Shown here piece after piece: positions 1 to 5,912 of a DNA stretch of 9,378 nt. Each line of letters begins with the position of its first letter. The first letter of the stretch is position 1. Both the position numbers and the translations under genes were made by a program. Source of the DNA: Lentisphaeria bacterium UBA1829 (GTDB lineage: Bacteria > Verrucomicrobiota > Lentisphaeria > Victivallales > UBA1829); assembly GCA_002338895.1 (NCBI GenBank), contig DDJH01000226.1, positions 11,380 to 20,757 of the forward strand. Reading direction: 5' to 3'. The notes under the pieces were generated by a model that was given only the letters and a program-made list of their open reading frames with translations, was not told the origin of the DNA and did not search any database.

Positions 1-319
1 CGCTGTCCTTGTCGAGACGGCCCGCGGAGAACAGCCGGACCGGATGACGAAGCTGGATCAGATCCAGAGCCTTCTTCTTCGCATGCGGATCGTCGTTTGT
101 GCACACATATCCGCGCGGCTTGTTGAGCATGATGTAGACATGCTCCTCCGTCCCGGCAACCGACGAGCCTTCCACCCGGATCTGATCCGCCGGTCCGACC
201 ACCGTCGCCGGATTGGTTTCCACCTTTCCGTTGACGGTCACCTTCCCGTCCTTGATCAGCTCCGCGGCTTTGCGCCGGGAGGCGATTCCCGCCGTCGAAA
301 GGCGCTTGGTCAAATTCAT
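1..319 (-). CDS. RsuA/RluB-family rRNA pseudouridine synthase (5' part, cut by left edge)
   Basis: This is the N-terminal 106 residues of an enzyme that isomerises a specific uridine of 16S or 23S rRNA to pseudouridine. An S4 RNA-binding domain (residues 1-55) begins MNLTKRLSTAGIASRRKAAE, the usual start of this family. It is followed by the catalytic-domain opening VYIMLNKPRGYVCT (61-74) and the signature GRLDKDS (100-106), in which Asp103 is the expected catalytic aspartate. The frame is open to the window edge, so the rest of the catalytic domain is not seen. The start at 319 fits the family best. An in-frame ATG at 349 would add ten residues, and neither start has a strong Shine-Dalgarno sequence. 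The gene follows purB by 28 to 57 bases with no terminator between them, so the two are probably co-transcribed. RsuA, RluB, RluE and RluF cannot be told apart from this fragment. Confidence 0.9.
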   Translation of the reverse strand, partial: MNLTKRLSTAGIASRRKAAELIKDGKVTVNGKVETNPATVVGPADQIRVEGSSVAGTEEHVYIMLNKPRGYVCTNDDPHAKKKALDLIQLRHPVRLFSAGRLDKDS

Positions 320-376
320 TCCGTCTGCTTTTCCCGCATCATCCATCATACTACAGAACCCCACTTTATCGGGAAC

Positions 377-1816
377 TCAGACGCGGATCGCGTCCATCTG
401 GGCGTTCTCGTACTTTGCCAGACGGTTCTTCAGCGGTCCGAACACCTCCCGGAGGAAATCATCCACCTGCTGCGGTGCCCGGCCGACAAACTGCGACGGC
501 GCCAGAATCTCATGAAATTTCGGCGAAACCTTCGCAAACAGCGGATCCTCGGAAAGACGCTCCAGCAGATCGTTCGGTGCGCCCTCCGCCTTCACCCGTC
601 GTCCGGCCTCCATCGAGTGCCGGCGGATTGCCTCGTGCAGTTCCTGCCGGTTGCCGCCGGCGCGGACCGCGGCCATCAGAATATTTTCCGTCGCCATGAA
701 CGGCAGTTCCGCCATCACATGCTTCTCAATCACTTTCGGCCAGACCTGCACGCCGTCCGCCACATTCGCCACCAGCGACAGAATGATGTCGGCGGTCAGG
801 AAGGACTCCGGAAGAGAAAGACGCCGGTTCGCAGAATCATCCAGTGTCCGTTCAAACCACTGAACCGCATGAGTCTGCGCCGCATTCAGCGGAAGATTCA
901 TCAGATAGCGCGACAGCGCGCAGATCCGCTCCGACCGCATCGGATTTCGTTTGTATGCCATGGCGCTGGAGCCCACCTGGTTCTTCTCGAACGGCTCCTC
1001 CATCTCCTTCAGATTGGCCAGAAGACGGATGTCCCCGGCAAACTTGTAGGCCGACTGGCCGATTCCCGACAGCGCGGAAAGAACAAAATAATCAATCTTG
1101 CGCGAATAGGTCTGCCCGCTCAGAGCCACCGTCTTGTCAAATCCCATCTTCGACGCGACCAGGCGGTCCAGCTGACGGATCTTCTCATGATCCCCCTGGA
1201 ACAGTTCCATGAAACTTGCCTGCGTTCCGGTTGTCCCCTTCACGCCGCGCATCGGAATGCGTTCGATCTCCTCGGCGATCCGTTCCATGTCGAACGTGAA
1301 ATCCTGCAGATAGAGAGCAAAGCGTTTTCCCACGGTCGTCAGCTGCGCCGGCTGATAGTGTGTGAAGCCGAGGGTGGGCATATTCTTGTATTTTTCCGCG
1401 TTTGAGGCAAGAATTTCCGCAACTTTCAGAAGTTTGCCGAGCAGGATTTTCAATCCGTCGCGCATCTGGATGATCTCGGTGTTGTCCGTGACAAAGCAGC
1501 TTGTCGCGCCGAGATGGATGATGGGCATGGCCGCCGGGCACTGCGCTCCGAACACATGAATGTGACTCATCACATCGTGCCGGAGTTCCGCTTCCTTCTT
1601 CGATACCGCTTCAAAATCGATATCGTCGAGATGGGCCTTCATCTGGTTGATCTGTTCCTCGGTGATGGGCAGCCCCAGTTCCTTCTCGGATTCCGCGAGG
1701 GCGACCCACAGACGCCTCCAGGTGGAGTGTTTGTGCTGGGGGGACCAGTTGAAGCTCATCTCCGCACCGGCATAGCGGTCGGTCAGCGGACTTTTATACG
1801 TGTTGTTGCCGTCCAT
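377..1816 (-). CDS. purB: Adenylosuccinate lyase, animal-like type
   Basis: This cytoplasmic enzyme cleaves SAICAR to AICAR plus fumarate and adenylosuccinate to AMP plus fumarate in purine synthesis. It has 479 residues and looks intact. From memory it aligns almost end to end with the human enzyme (about 484 residues): KSPLTDRYAGAEM at 8-20, RHDVMSHIHVFG at 79-90, GFTHYQPAQLTTVGKR at 150-165, RGVKGTTGTQASF at 190-202, and QWFERTLDDSANRR further on. His153 matches the human catalytic His159. The fumarase/aspartase signature loop GSSAMAYKRNP (282-292) carries the probable catalytic base Ser283. The ATG at 1816 has GGAGG nine bases upstream. A candidate promoter lies at 1857-1884, so the gene can be expressed independently of the STAS genes upstream. 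The pseudouridine synthase follows it. The fumarate-lyase family and purB identity are very secure. Confidence 0.97.
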   Translation of the reverse strand: MDGNNTYKSPLTDRYAGAEMSFNWSPQHKHSTWRRLWVALAESEKELGLPITEEQINQMKAHLDDIDFEAVSKKEAELRHDVMSHIHVFGAQCPAAMPIIHLGATSCFVTDNTEIIQMRDGLKILLGKLLKVAEILASNAEKYKNMPTLGFTHYQPAQLTTVGKRFALYLQDFTFDMERIAEEIERIPMRGVKGTTGTQASFMELFQGDHEKIRQLDRLVASKMGFDKTVALSGQTYSRKIDYFVLSALSGIGQSAYKFAGDIRLLANLKEMEEPFEKNQVGSSAMAYKRNPMRSERICALSRYLMNLPLNAAQTHAVQWFERTLDDSANRRLSLPESFLTADIILSLVANVADGVQVWPKVIEKHVMAELPFMATENILMAAVRAGGNRQELHEAIRRHSMEAGRRVKAEGAPNDLLERLSEDPLFAKVSPKFHEILAPSQFVGRAPQQVDDFLREVFGPLKNRLAKYENAQMDAIRV

Positions 1817-1856
1817 GAATCATCTCCTCCGATCGTTCAGAAAGTTTTCAGTGGGA

Positions 1857-1884
1857 AATATAGCATCGGAGCAGGAAATTTCAA
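1857..1884 (-). promoter_or_regulatory. Candidate sigma70 promoter for purB
   Basis: On the minus strand a TTGAAA -35 box (1879-1884) is separated by 16 bases from TATATT (1857-1862). TATATT is preceded by TGC, giving an extended -10 element. It matches the -10 consensus at five of six positions and sits about 40 bases before the purB start codon. This was found by eye and is not experimentally supported. Confidence 0.6.
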
Positions 1885-1950
1885 TCTCCGAACGGGGATA
1901 TCCTTCTTCCCGGTCCGGCCGGGACGGACGGGTGGGGGATCCGTCAGCTC

Positions 1951-1977
1951 CTCCCTTTCCCGGGATGGAAAAGGGAG
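1951..1977 (-). terminator. Hairpin after the second STAS gene, possible terminator
   Basis: CTCCCTTTCC (1951-1960) pairs with GGAAAAGGGAG (1967-1977) to give ten base pairs with one bulged A and a six-base loop. It lies 24 bases beyond the stop of the STAS gene ending at 2001. No T-tract follows on the minus strand, so it may be a weak terminator, an attenuator or an mRNA 3'-end stabiliser. A smaller GC hairpin (CCCGG/CCGGG, 1908-1924) lies between it and the purB promoter. Together these account for the 1817-2000 gap, which holds no gene. Confidence 0.4.
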
Positions 1978-2000
1978 AGGTCCTGTGGGGGAAAAACACG

Positions 2001-2336
2001 TCAGCGGGGCAGGGCGGCCACGGCCTCTTCCTGCGTTCCGCAGATCGTGAACATGGAGGAAAATCCGCTGATGTCGAAAATCTCGCGGACGTTGGGCTGG
2101 AGCGAGAACAGAACAATGCAGCCGCCCTTCTGCTGAACACGTTTGGCCGCCAGAAGAAGAATCCGCAGTCCTGCGCTGCTGATGTATTTCAGTTTGGCGA
2201 GGTCGAGAAGCAGGCGGGTCTGCGATTCCGTCGTCTCCGTGAAAACCGCTTCGACTTTCGCCGCGGTATCGGAGTCCAGCTTCCCGATCAGCTGGATGAT
2301 GGAATAGCCTTCGCCGGCGACAACATTGGTCTGCAT
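2001..2336 (-). CDS. STAS-domain anti-sigma factor antagonist (second copy)
   Basis: This 111-residue single-domain STAS protein of the SpoIIAA/RsbV type is cytoplasmic. Such proteins bind a GHKL kinase in the unphosphorylated state and release its target, and the kinase inactivates them by phosphorylating one serine. The core LLLDLAKLKYISSAGLRIL contains the SSAGL loop. Its second serine (about residue 54 from this start) aligns with the phospho-serine of RsbV/SpoIIAA, and the Asp usual just before it is Ser here. The ATG at 2336 is preferred because AAGGAAAGG lies about eight bases upstream; a TTG two codons earlier is also in frame. It starts 15 bases after the ATPase stop and is clearly in the same operon. 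It differs strongly from the STAS protein at 2785, so the pair is not a recent duplication. Its partner specificity cannot be read from sequence. Confidence 0.92.
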   Translation of the reverse strand: MQTNVVAGEGYSIIQLIGKLDSDTAAKVEAVFTETTESQTRLLLDLAKLKYISSAGLRILLLAAKRVQQKGGCIVLFSLQPNVREIFDISGFSSMFTICGTQEEAVAALPR

Positions 2337-2351
2337 GATCAATTCCTTTCC

Positions 2352-2759
2352 TTATTTCCTGACCGTGATGATCAGAGTGTTTTTCCCGTCTTTTCGAATG
2401 TACTTCATCGATTCCGAAAGCCGGGCCGTCAGATAGATTCCCAGTCCGCCGACCGGCCGTTCCAGGATTCCCTGCTTCACATCCGGTGCGGGACAGTTTG
2501 TCGGATCGAATTCATGTCCGTCGTCGATCAGTGTCATGACGACGCGCGTCTCCTCAATCCGGATCCGGATCTCCAGCACATGTTCCCCCGGATCGTCGTA
2601 CGAGTACTTGATGACATTGGTCGCCATCTCCTCGAAGGCCAGTGAAACATTGCACGCCGTCTTCCCGCTGAGGTGCGCCGCATTCAGAAACTCTTCCAGT
2701 TCCATCGAGACTTCATGGAGAGAGACCATGTTGTTTTTCATCTGAGCCGTATATTCCAT
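2352..2759 (-). CDS. GHKL ATPase, RsbW/SpoIIAB-like anti-sigma or switch kinase
   Basis: A 135-residue stand-alone HATPase domain of the serine-kinase anti-sigma family. The Bergerat-fold boxes are in order. The N box is AFEEMATNVIKYSY (41-54) with Glu44 and Asn48. The G1 box is IDDGHEFDP (78-86) with Asp79 and Gly81. The G2 box is GGLGIYL (104-110). These indicate ATP binding, and the family phosphorylates its STAS partner on serine. There is no membrane segment or sensor domain, so it acts in the cytoplasm. The open frame extends upstream to a TTG at 2804, but the ATG at 2759 is chosen because GGGAGG lies ten bases before it and the longer form would overlap the upstream STAS gene. It is sandwiched between two STAS genes, its likely substrates. 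The protein it holds in check (sigma factor or other effector) is not in the window. Confidence 0.9.
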   Translation of the reverse strand: MEYTAQMKNNMVSLHEVSMELEEFLNAAHLSGKTACNVSLAFEEMATNVIKYSYDDPGEHVLEIRIRIEETRVVMTLIDDGHEFDPTNCPAPDVKQGILERPVGGLGIYLTARLSESMKYIRKDGKNTLIITVRK

Positions 2760-2784
2760 GAAATCCGCGCCTCCCATTCCCTGT

Positions 2785-3132
2785 TCAGCGTTGTTCGGCC
2801 GCAAGGCGGAGTGCTTCGCCGAAATCCTGCGTCACCGGACACTCCTTGTCCAGTCCCGCCGTCCGGAGTTCGTCCAGCACAAACGGCTGCGGGTTGTAGA
2901 GAATCATCCGCGCCTTGTGCCGGGCCAGTTCCTGTGCGGATGCAACCAGCGTCCGCAGCCCGAGCGACGAGATGAAATCCACCTCCGTCAGATCCAGAAT
3001 GGCGGGCAGTGCCCGGTCTGTCACATTCCGTTTGAAGTCCTCAAAGATCTCCGCAACCCCCTCGCAGTCCAGGCTTCCCGAAAGAGCCACATGAGAGTAC
3101 GATGCGTTGTTATTGATGATTTTCAACTGCAT
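2785..3132 (-). CDS. STAS-domain anti-sigma factor antagonist (first copy)
   Basis: A 115-residue SpoIIAA/RsbV-like STAS protein and the first gene of the three-gene switch operon. The core reads ILDLTEVDFISSLGLRTLV, with Ser55-Ser56 in the SSLGL loop; Ser56 aligns with the phosphorylated serine of the family. The region around it (DLTEVDFISS) is closer to typical antagonists than that of its partner gene at 2001. The ATG at 3132 is chosen because GGGGAGAAAG lies about ten bases upstream; the frame also runs back to 3189, but that extension (MTFEKTGLHYNQEQG) does not look like a STAS N-terminus. It ends 25 bases before the ATPase start. In known modules a PP2C phosphatase reactivates the antagonist, but none is encoded here. 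Confidence 0.92.
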   Translation of the reverse strand: MQLKIINNNASYSHVALSGSLDCEGVAEIFEDFKRNVTDRALPAILDLTEVDFISSLGLRTLVASAQELARHKARMILYNPQPFVLDELRTAGLDKECPVTQDFGEALRLAAEQR

Positions 3133-3156
3133 GGACAACTTTCTCCCCTGTTCCTG

Positions 3157-3189
3157 ATTGTAATGTAACCCCGTTTTTTCAAAAGTCAA
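3157..3189 (-). promoter_or_regulatory. Weak candidate promoter for the switch operon
   Basis: On the minus strand a TTGACT (3184-3189) and an overlapping TTGAAA (3177-3182) lie upstream of TACAAT (3157-3162), about 25 bases before the STAS start. TACAAT is a good -10, but the spacing to the two -35 candidates is 21 and 14 bases, neither ideal. A promoter is expected here because the neighbouring gene is divergent, but the exact boxes are uncertain. Confidence 0.3.
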
Positions 3190-3251
3190 TTCCCGAACCC
3201 TCTTCTTCCCCGTCCTGCGGATTTCGCAAAACGTTTGTTTGGTTTCCTCAG

Positions 3252-3280
3252 TTGAAAAATCCGCAATCCGGTGGTAAACT
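3252..3280 (+). promoter_or_regulatory. Candidate sigma70 promoter for uxuA
   Basis: TTGAAA (3252-3257) is followed after exactly 17 bases by TAAACT (3275-3280). The boxes match the consensus at four or more of six positions each, with optimal spacing. The predicted start near 3287 leaves a leader of about 70 bases before the uxuA ATG. Confidence 0.55.
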
Positions 3281-3301
3281 AACGAAAGAACGGAAACGGA
3301 T

Positions 3302-3317
3302 CGGAATCAGAATTCCG
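3302..3317. promoter_or_regulatory. Inverted repeat in the uxuA leader, possible operator
   Basis: CGGAAT (3302-3307) and its exact complement ATTCCG (3312-3317) are separated by four bases, forming a 16-base dyad just downstream of the predicted uxuA transcription start. A repressor bound there would block transcription. No regulator gene is in the window, so the binding protein is unknown. A second, less perfect repeat (TTCGGGAAAAA and TTTTTCGAA, 3319-3340) runs into the Shine-Dalgarno sequence. Confidence 0.4.
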
Positions 3318-3355
3318 GTTCGGGAAAAATCTTTTTCGAAGGAGATAAATACAAC

Positions 3356-4561
3356 ATGTTCATGGAAGAGTCGTTCCGCTGGTATGGACCCAAGGATCCG
3401 GTCCCGCTGGAATATGTCCGGCAGACGGGCGCAAAAGGGGTGGTCAGCTCCCTGCATCACATCCCGTACGGAGAGGTCTGGCCGGTCGAGGAGATCCTCG
3501 CCTATAAAAAGAAAATCGAAGACGCCGGTCTGATCTGGAATGTCGTCGAAAGCCTTCCCGTGCACGAGGATATCAAACTCCGTGCGGGGCGGTGTGAAGA
3601 ATATATCGAAAATTACAAAATTTCCCTCCGCAATCTGGGCAGATGCGGCGTGCGGGTGATCACCTACAACTTCATGCCCGTCCTCGACTGGATCCGCACC
3701 GATCTGCACTACAAACTGCCGGACGGTTCCGAAGCGCTGTTCTTCAATCAGAAGGAGTTCGCCGCTTTTGAGATCTTCATTCTCGGCCGGAAAGGGGCGG
3801 AGAAGGACTACTCGCCGGAGATGGTGGAAAAGGCGCGGGAGTACTACAACTCCATGACCCCCGCACAGAGGGATACTCTCACGCGCGGCATTATCGACAA
3901 TTTCCCCGGATTCAAAGGCGTCACGCTGGAGGATATCCGCTCCATGCTCGCCCGCTACGCCGCGGTCACCCGGGAGGATCTGAAGGCCAATTTGAAGCAT
4001 TTCCTTTCCGAGGTCGTTCCGGTCGCTCAGGAGGCGGGGTGCATCATGGTGATCCATCCCGACGATCCTCCGCGTTCGATCCTCGGTCTGCCGCGCATCT
4101 TCAGCACGCAGGAGGATATTCATACCCTGCTCGGCATGGTCGACAATCCCGCCAACGGGATCTGCTTCTGCGCCGGAAGTTTCAGCGGAAGACTCGACAA
4201 CAACATCGTGGAGATGTTCAAATCCTGCGCTCCGCGCGTCGGCTTCATCCATCTGCGCAGCACGCAGCACGACAGCGAGGGGAATTTCTTCGAGGCCAAC
4301 CATCTGGAAGGCTGTGTCGACATGTACGGCCTGGTCAAGGCGATCATTGAAGAGCAGCTCCGCCGGAAGAAGGAAGGACGCGCCGACTGGCAGATTCCGT
4401 TCCGTCCGGATCATGGCCATACGATGCTGGACGACCTTGCCAAGCCGCCGTGTCCGAATCCCGGCTATACCGCGATCGGCCGTCTGAAAGGTCTTGCGGA
4501 GATCCGCGGCCTGGAGCTCGGCATTCTCAAATCGCTCTATCCGGAGGCTTTGAACGCCTGA
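3356..4561 (+). CDS. uxuA: Mannonate dehydratase
   Basis: It dehydrates D-mannonate to 2-keto-3-deoxy-D-gluconate in hexuronate catabolism, in the cytoplasm and with a divalent metal (Mn2+ or Fe2+ in the family). It has 401 residues against 394 in E. coli UxuA, and from memory the two align throughout. Matching blocks are RWYGPKDPVPL (8-18), GVVSSLHHIPYGEVW (28-42), YNFMPVLDWIRTDLHY (104-119), HPDDPPRSILGLPRI (234-248) and RPDHGHTMLDD (350-360). The expected metal ligands are His234, Cys272, His299 and Asp352. The ATG at 3356 has AAGGAG 11 bases upstream; a second in-frame ATG two codons later aligns with the E. coli start and is possible. It is the only plus-strand gene, divergent from the STAS operon and convergent with a propeller glycosidase. 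Other uronate genes (uxaC, uxuB, kdgK, kdgA) are not in the window. Confidence 0.97.
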   Translation: MFMEESFRWYGPKDPVPLEYVRQTGAKGVVSSLHHIPYGEVWPVEEILAYKKKIEDAGLIWNVVESLPVHEDIKLRAGRCEEYIENYKISLRNLGRCGVRVITYNFMPVLDWIRTDLHYKLPDGSEALFFNQKEFAAFEIFILGRKGAEKDYSPEMVEKAREYYNSMTPAQRDTLTRGIIDNFPGFKGVTLEDIRSMLARYAAVTREDLKANLKHFLSEVVPVAQEAGCIMVIHPDDPPRSILGLPRIFSTQEDIHTLLGMVDNPANGICFCAGSFSGRLDNNIVEMFKSCAPRVGFIHLRSTQHDSEGNFFEANHLEGCVDMYGLVKAIIEEQLRRKKEGRADWQIPFRPDHGHTMLDDLAKPPCPNPGYTAIGRLKGLAEIRGLELGILKSLYPEALNA

Positions 4562-4598
4562 GCAAGGTTTTCCCGGCTGCCGGTTTTTGAAAGAAGAA

Positions 4599-4634
4599 CG
4601 CCCCGGATTTTTCCTCTGAGAAAAGTCCGGGGCG
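4599..4634. terminator. Bidirectional rho-independent terminator between uxuA and the propeller glycosidase
   Basis: A 15-base-pair stem is formed by CGCCCCGGATTTTTC (4599-4613) and GAAAAGTCCGGGGCG (4620-4634), with one G-U pair and a six-base loop. A T-rich run follows on the plus strand (4641-4646), and on the minus strand the stem is followed by TTCTTCTTTC. It lies 37 bases after the uxuA stop and 40 bases beyond the stop of the opposing gene, as expected for a shared terminator of convergent genes. Confidence 0.85.
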
Positions 4635-4674
4635 CATTGTGTTTTTCCGGAAGAGTTCTTCCGTGTTCTTCTGC

Positions 4675-5721
4675 TCAGTTGAACGGCGTGGAGCGGGCAA
4701 CGGTCAGACAGCGATACTCCCGTCCAAACAGGCGTCGTTCCTCCTCAGTTTCCGTGGGACGGACCGCGCAGTAGAAATGGTACAGCACTCCGTCATGCCA
4801 GAGAATGCAGGGCTTGTGGGCGTGGAGACTGTCCAGTGAGCCGGGTTCTCCGTAAGAAATCAGCGGTTCCGGAAGACGTCTCCAGTGAATGCCGTCGCTG
4901 CTGATGGAGACTCCTTCCTGGGCATGGGTCCCGTCGAATCCGCAGAAGAAGAGAACCCATTGTCCGCGTCGACTGTCCCAGAGCACATGCTGTCCGCATG
5001 CGAATGCGCTGTCCCACCCGTTTTTGGAGACCGGGTGAACCGGATTTTTCTCGTACCGCCGCCAGCGGGTGAGCGAATCGTCTTCGGGGAACGCCAGGCC
5101 GCTCTGTTCCTTCCAGGGCCAGTGCAGCTGATTTTTCCCGTTGTAGTACATCCGATAGGAGTTTTCAAAGGGGATCACCCAGACGCTGTACAATCCGCCG
5201 CCGTCCCACTCCCCGTCGGCCCCTTTCTGAAAGACAGGGCGGTCGAGAAAATTCCATTCCCGGAAGGAATCATTGCTTGTCCATGCCAGTCCGTTTGCCG
5301 CGGATCCGGTTTCGTATCCTTCCGCCGGGTAGGCATGATAGAACATCCAGTATTTCCCGTCCTTCCGGATCAGTTCGCGGGAGCCGTAAAGATCAACATC
5401 GTGAAGCCAGCAGGAGACCGCTCGTCCGACCCGGTCCCAGCTGTTTGCCGAACCGCGCGGGAAAATCACGCCGAGTTTTTCCCAGTTCAGCAAATCATCG
5501 GAAACCGCCAGCGCCGTCTGATAGCCGACACCGTCAAACCCGATATACGTTGCGTAAAATCTTCCTTTATGGCGGAAGATCCGCATATTGTCCACACCGA
5601 TGGCATCGAACGTTCCCGGCTTCCCGGATGGCGCCAGAATCGGCCGGTTGTACTTATAGGGTGTTCTGTAATCCGCAAACAGTTCCGTATTCTGTTCATA
5701 CTGGACAGGGACCGTGTTCAT
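4675..5721 (-). CDS. Five-bladed beta-propeller glycosidase (GH43/GH32/GH130-like)
   Basis: A 348-residue protein whose sequence repeats five times, as in the propeller glycosidase clans. Each unit opens with an aromatic or Leu plus Asp: FD (38-39), WD (95-96), WD (172-173), WD (236-237) and LD (296-297). Each continues into strands such as RFYATYIGFDG, KYWMFYHAY, YRMYYNGK, QWVLFFCGFDG and LYHFYCAV. Most are followed by a segment like AVSDDLLNWEKLG or SISSDGIHWRRL, typical of glycosidases in this superfamily. Candidate catalytic acids are Asp39 or Asp44 and Asp173 or Asp237, but I cannot assign them. There is no signal peptide, so it is probably cytoplasmic and acts on short oligosaccharides. 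The ATG at 5721 has AAGGAG about ten bases upstream. It shares a terminator with uxuA and follows the giant hydrolase gene on the same strand, but that gene's terminator separates them. Substrate and GH family number are open, and a phosphorylase activity (GH130) is possible. Confidence 0.75.
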   Translation of the reverse strand: MNTVPVQYEQNTELFADYRTPYKYNRPILAPSGKPGTFDAIGVDNMRIFRHKGRFYATYIGFDGVGYQTALAVSDDLLNWEKLGVIFPRGSANSWDRVGRAVSCWLHDVDLYGSRELIRKDGKYWMFYHAYPAEGYETGSAANGLAWTSNDSFREWNFLDRPVFQKGADGEWDGGGLYSVWVIPFENSYRMYYNGKNQLHWPWKEQSGLAFPEDDSLTRWRRYEKNPVHPVSKNGWDSAFACGQHVLWDSRRGQWVLFFCGFDGTHAQEGVSISSDGIHWRRLPEPLISYGEPGSLDSLHAHKPCILWHDGVLYHFYCAVRPTETEEERRLFGREYRCLTVARSTPFN

Positions 5722-5793
5722 TCATGAACTCTCCTTCTTTTATTTTCCGATCCGTAATTTGTGGCTTTGCAGAGATTTTTCATCTGGGATCCG

Positions 5794-5809
5794 ACCATTC
5801 AACGATGGT
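5794..5809. promoter_or_regulatory. ACCAT/ATGGT inverted repeat upstream of the propeller gene, possible operator
   Basis: ACCAT (5794-5798) and ATGGT (5805-5809) form a dyad with a six-base centre. A second, oppositely oriented pair, ATGGT (5871-5875) and ACCAT (5886-5890), lies on the far side of the candidate promoter. Short arms make this weak, but four copies in under 100 bases flanking a promoter suggest paired operator sites. No regulator is identified. Confidence 0.3.
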
Positions 5810-5839
5810 TCCAAGTAGACTGTTTCAATGATAGGTTTG

Positions 5840-5870
5840 ATTACACTAGCATTGTCCGGGAATTTTTCAA
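5840..5870 (-). promoter_or_regulatory. Candidate promoter for the propeller glycosidase
   Basis: On the minus strand TTGAAA (5865-5870) lies 16 bases upstream of TAGTGT (5843-5848), which is preceded by TGC as an extended -10. A better -10, TGTAAT (5840-5845), overlaps it but at 19-base spacing. The arrangement TTGAAA, 16 bases, TGC plus -10 is the same as that proposed for purB. The leader would be about 115 bases. The rest of 5722-5957 holds no gene. Confidence 0.4.
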
Positions 5871-5912
5871 ATGGTTTTTTGTCTGACCATGCGCGTTATT
5901 TTTTTAAAAAGA

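Noticed and set aside
44..1405. A 453-codon open frame on the plus strand opposite purB and the pseudouridine synthase
   Set aside because: It lies fully antisense to two securely identified genes, its translation is rich in Arg, His and Leu with no recognisable domain, and it has no convincing ribosome binding site. Such open antisense frames are typical of GC-rich codon usage.
1800..2645. A 281-codon plus-strand frame across purB's leader and the STAS/ATPase genes
   Set aside because: It overlaps three supported minus-strand features and the noncoding gap, and its translation is low in recognisable structure.
2760..2804. Longer ATPase beginning at TTG 2804
   Set aside because: It would overlap the upstream STAS stop region and lacks a good Shine-Dalgarno sequence, whereas ATG 2759 has GGGAGG at ten bases.
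3133..3189. Longer first STAS protein starting at 3189
   Set aside because: The added 19 residues do not resemble a STAS N-terminus and cover the probable promoter. ATG 3132 has a good ribosome binding site.
3248..4420. A 390-codon open frame on the minus strand opposite uxuA
   Set aside because: uxuA on the other strand is certain from end to end. The antisense translation has no known fold and would begin inside uxuA.
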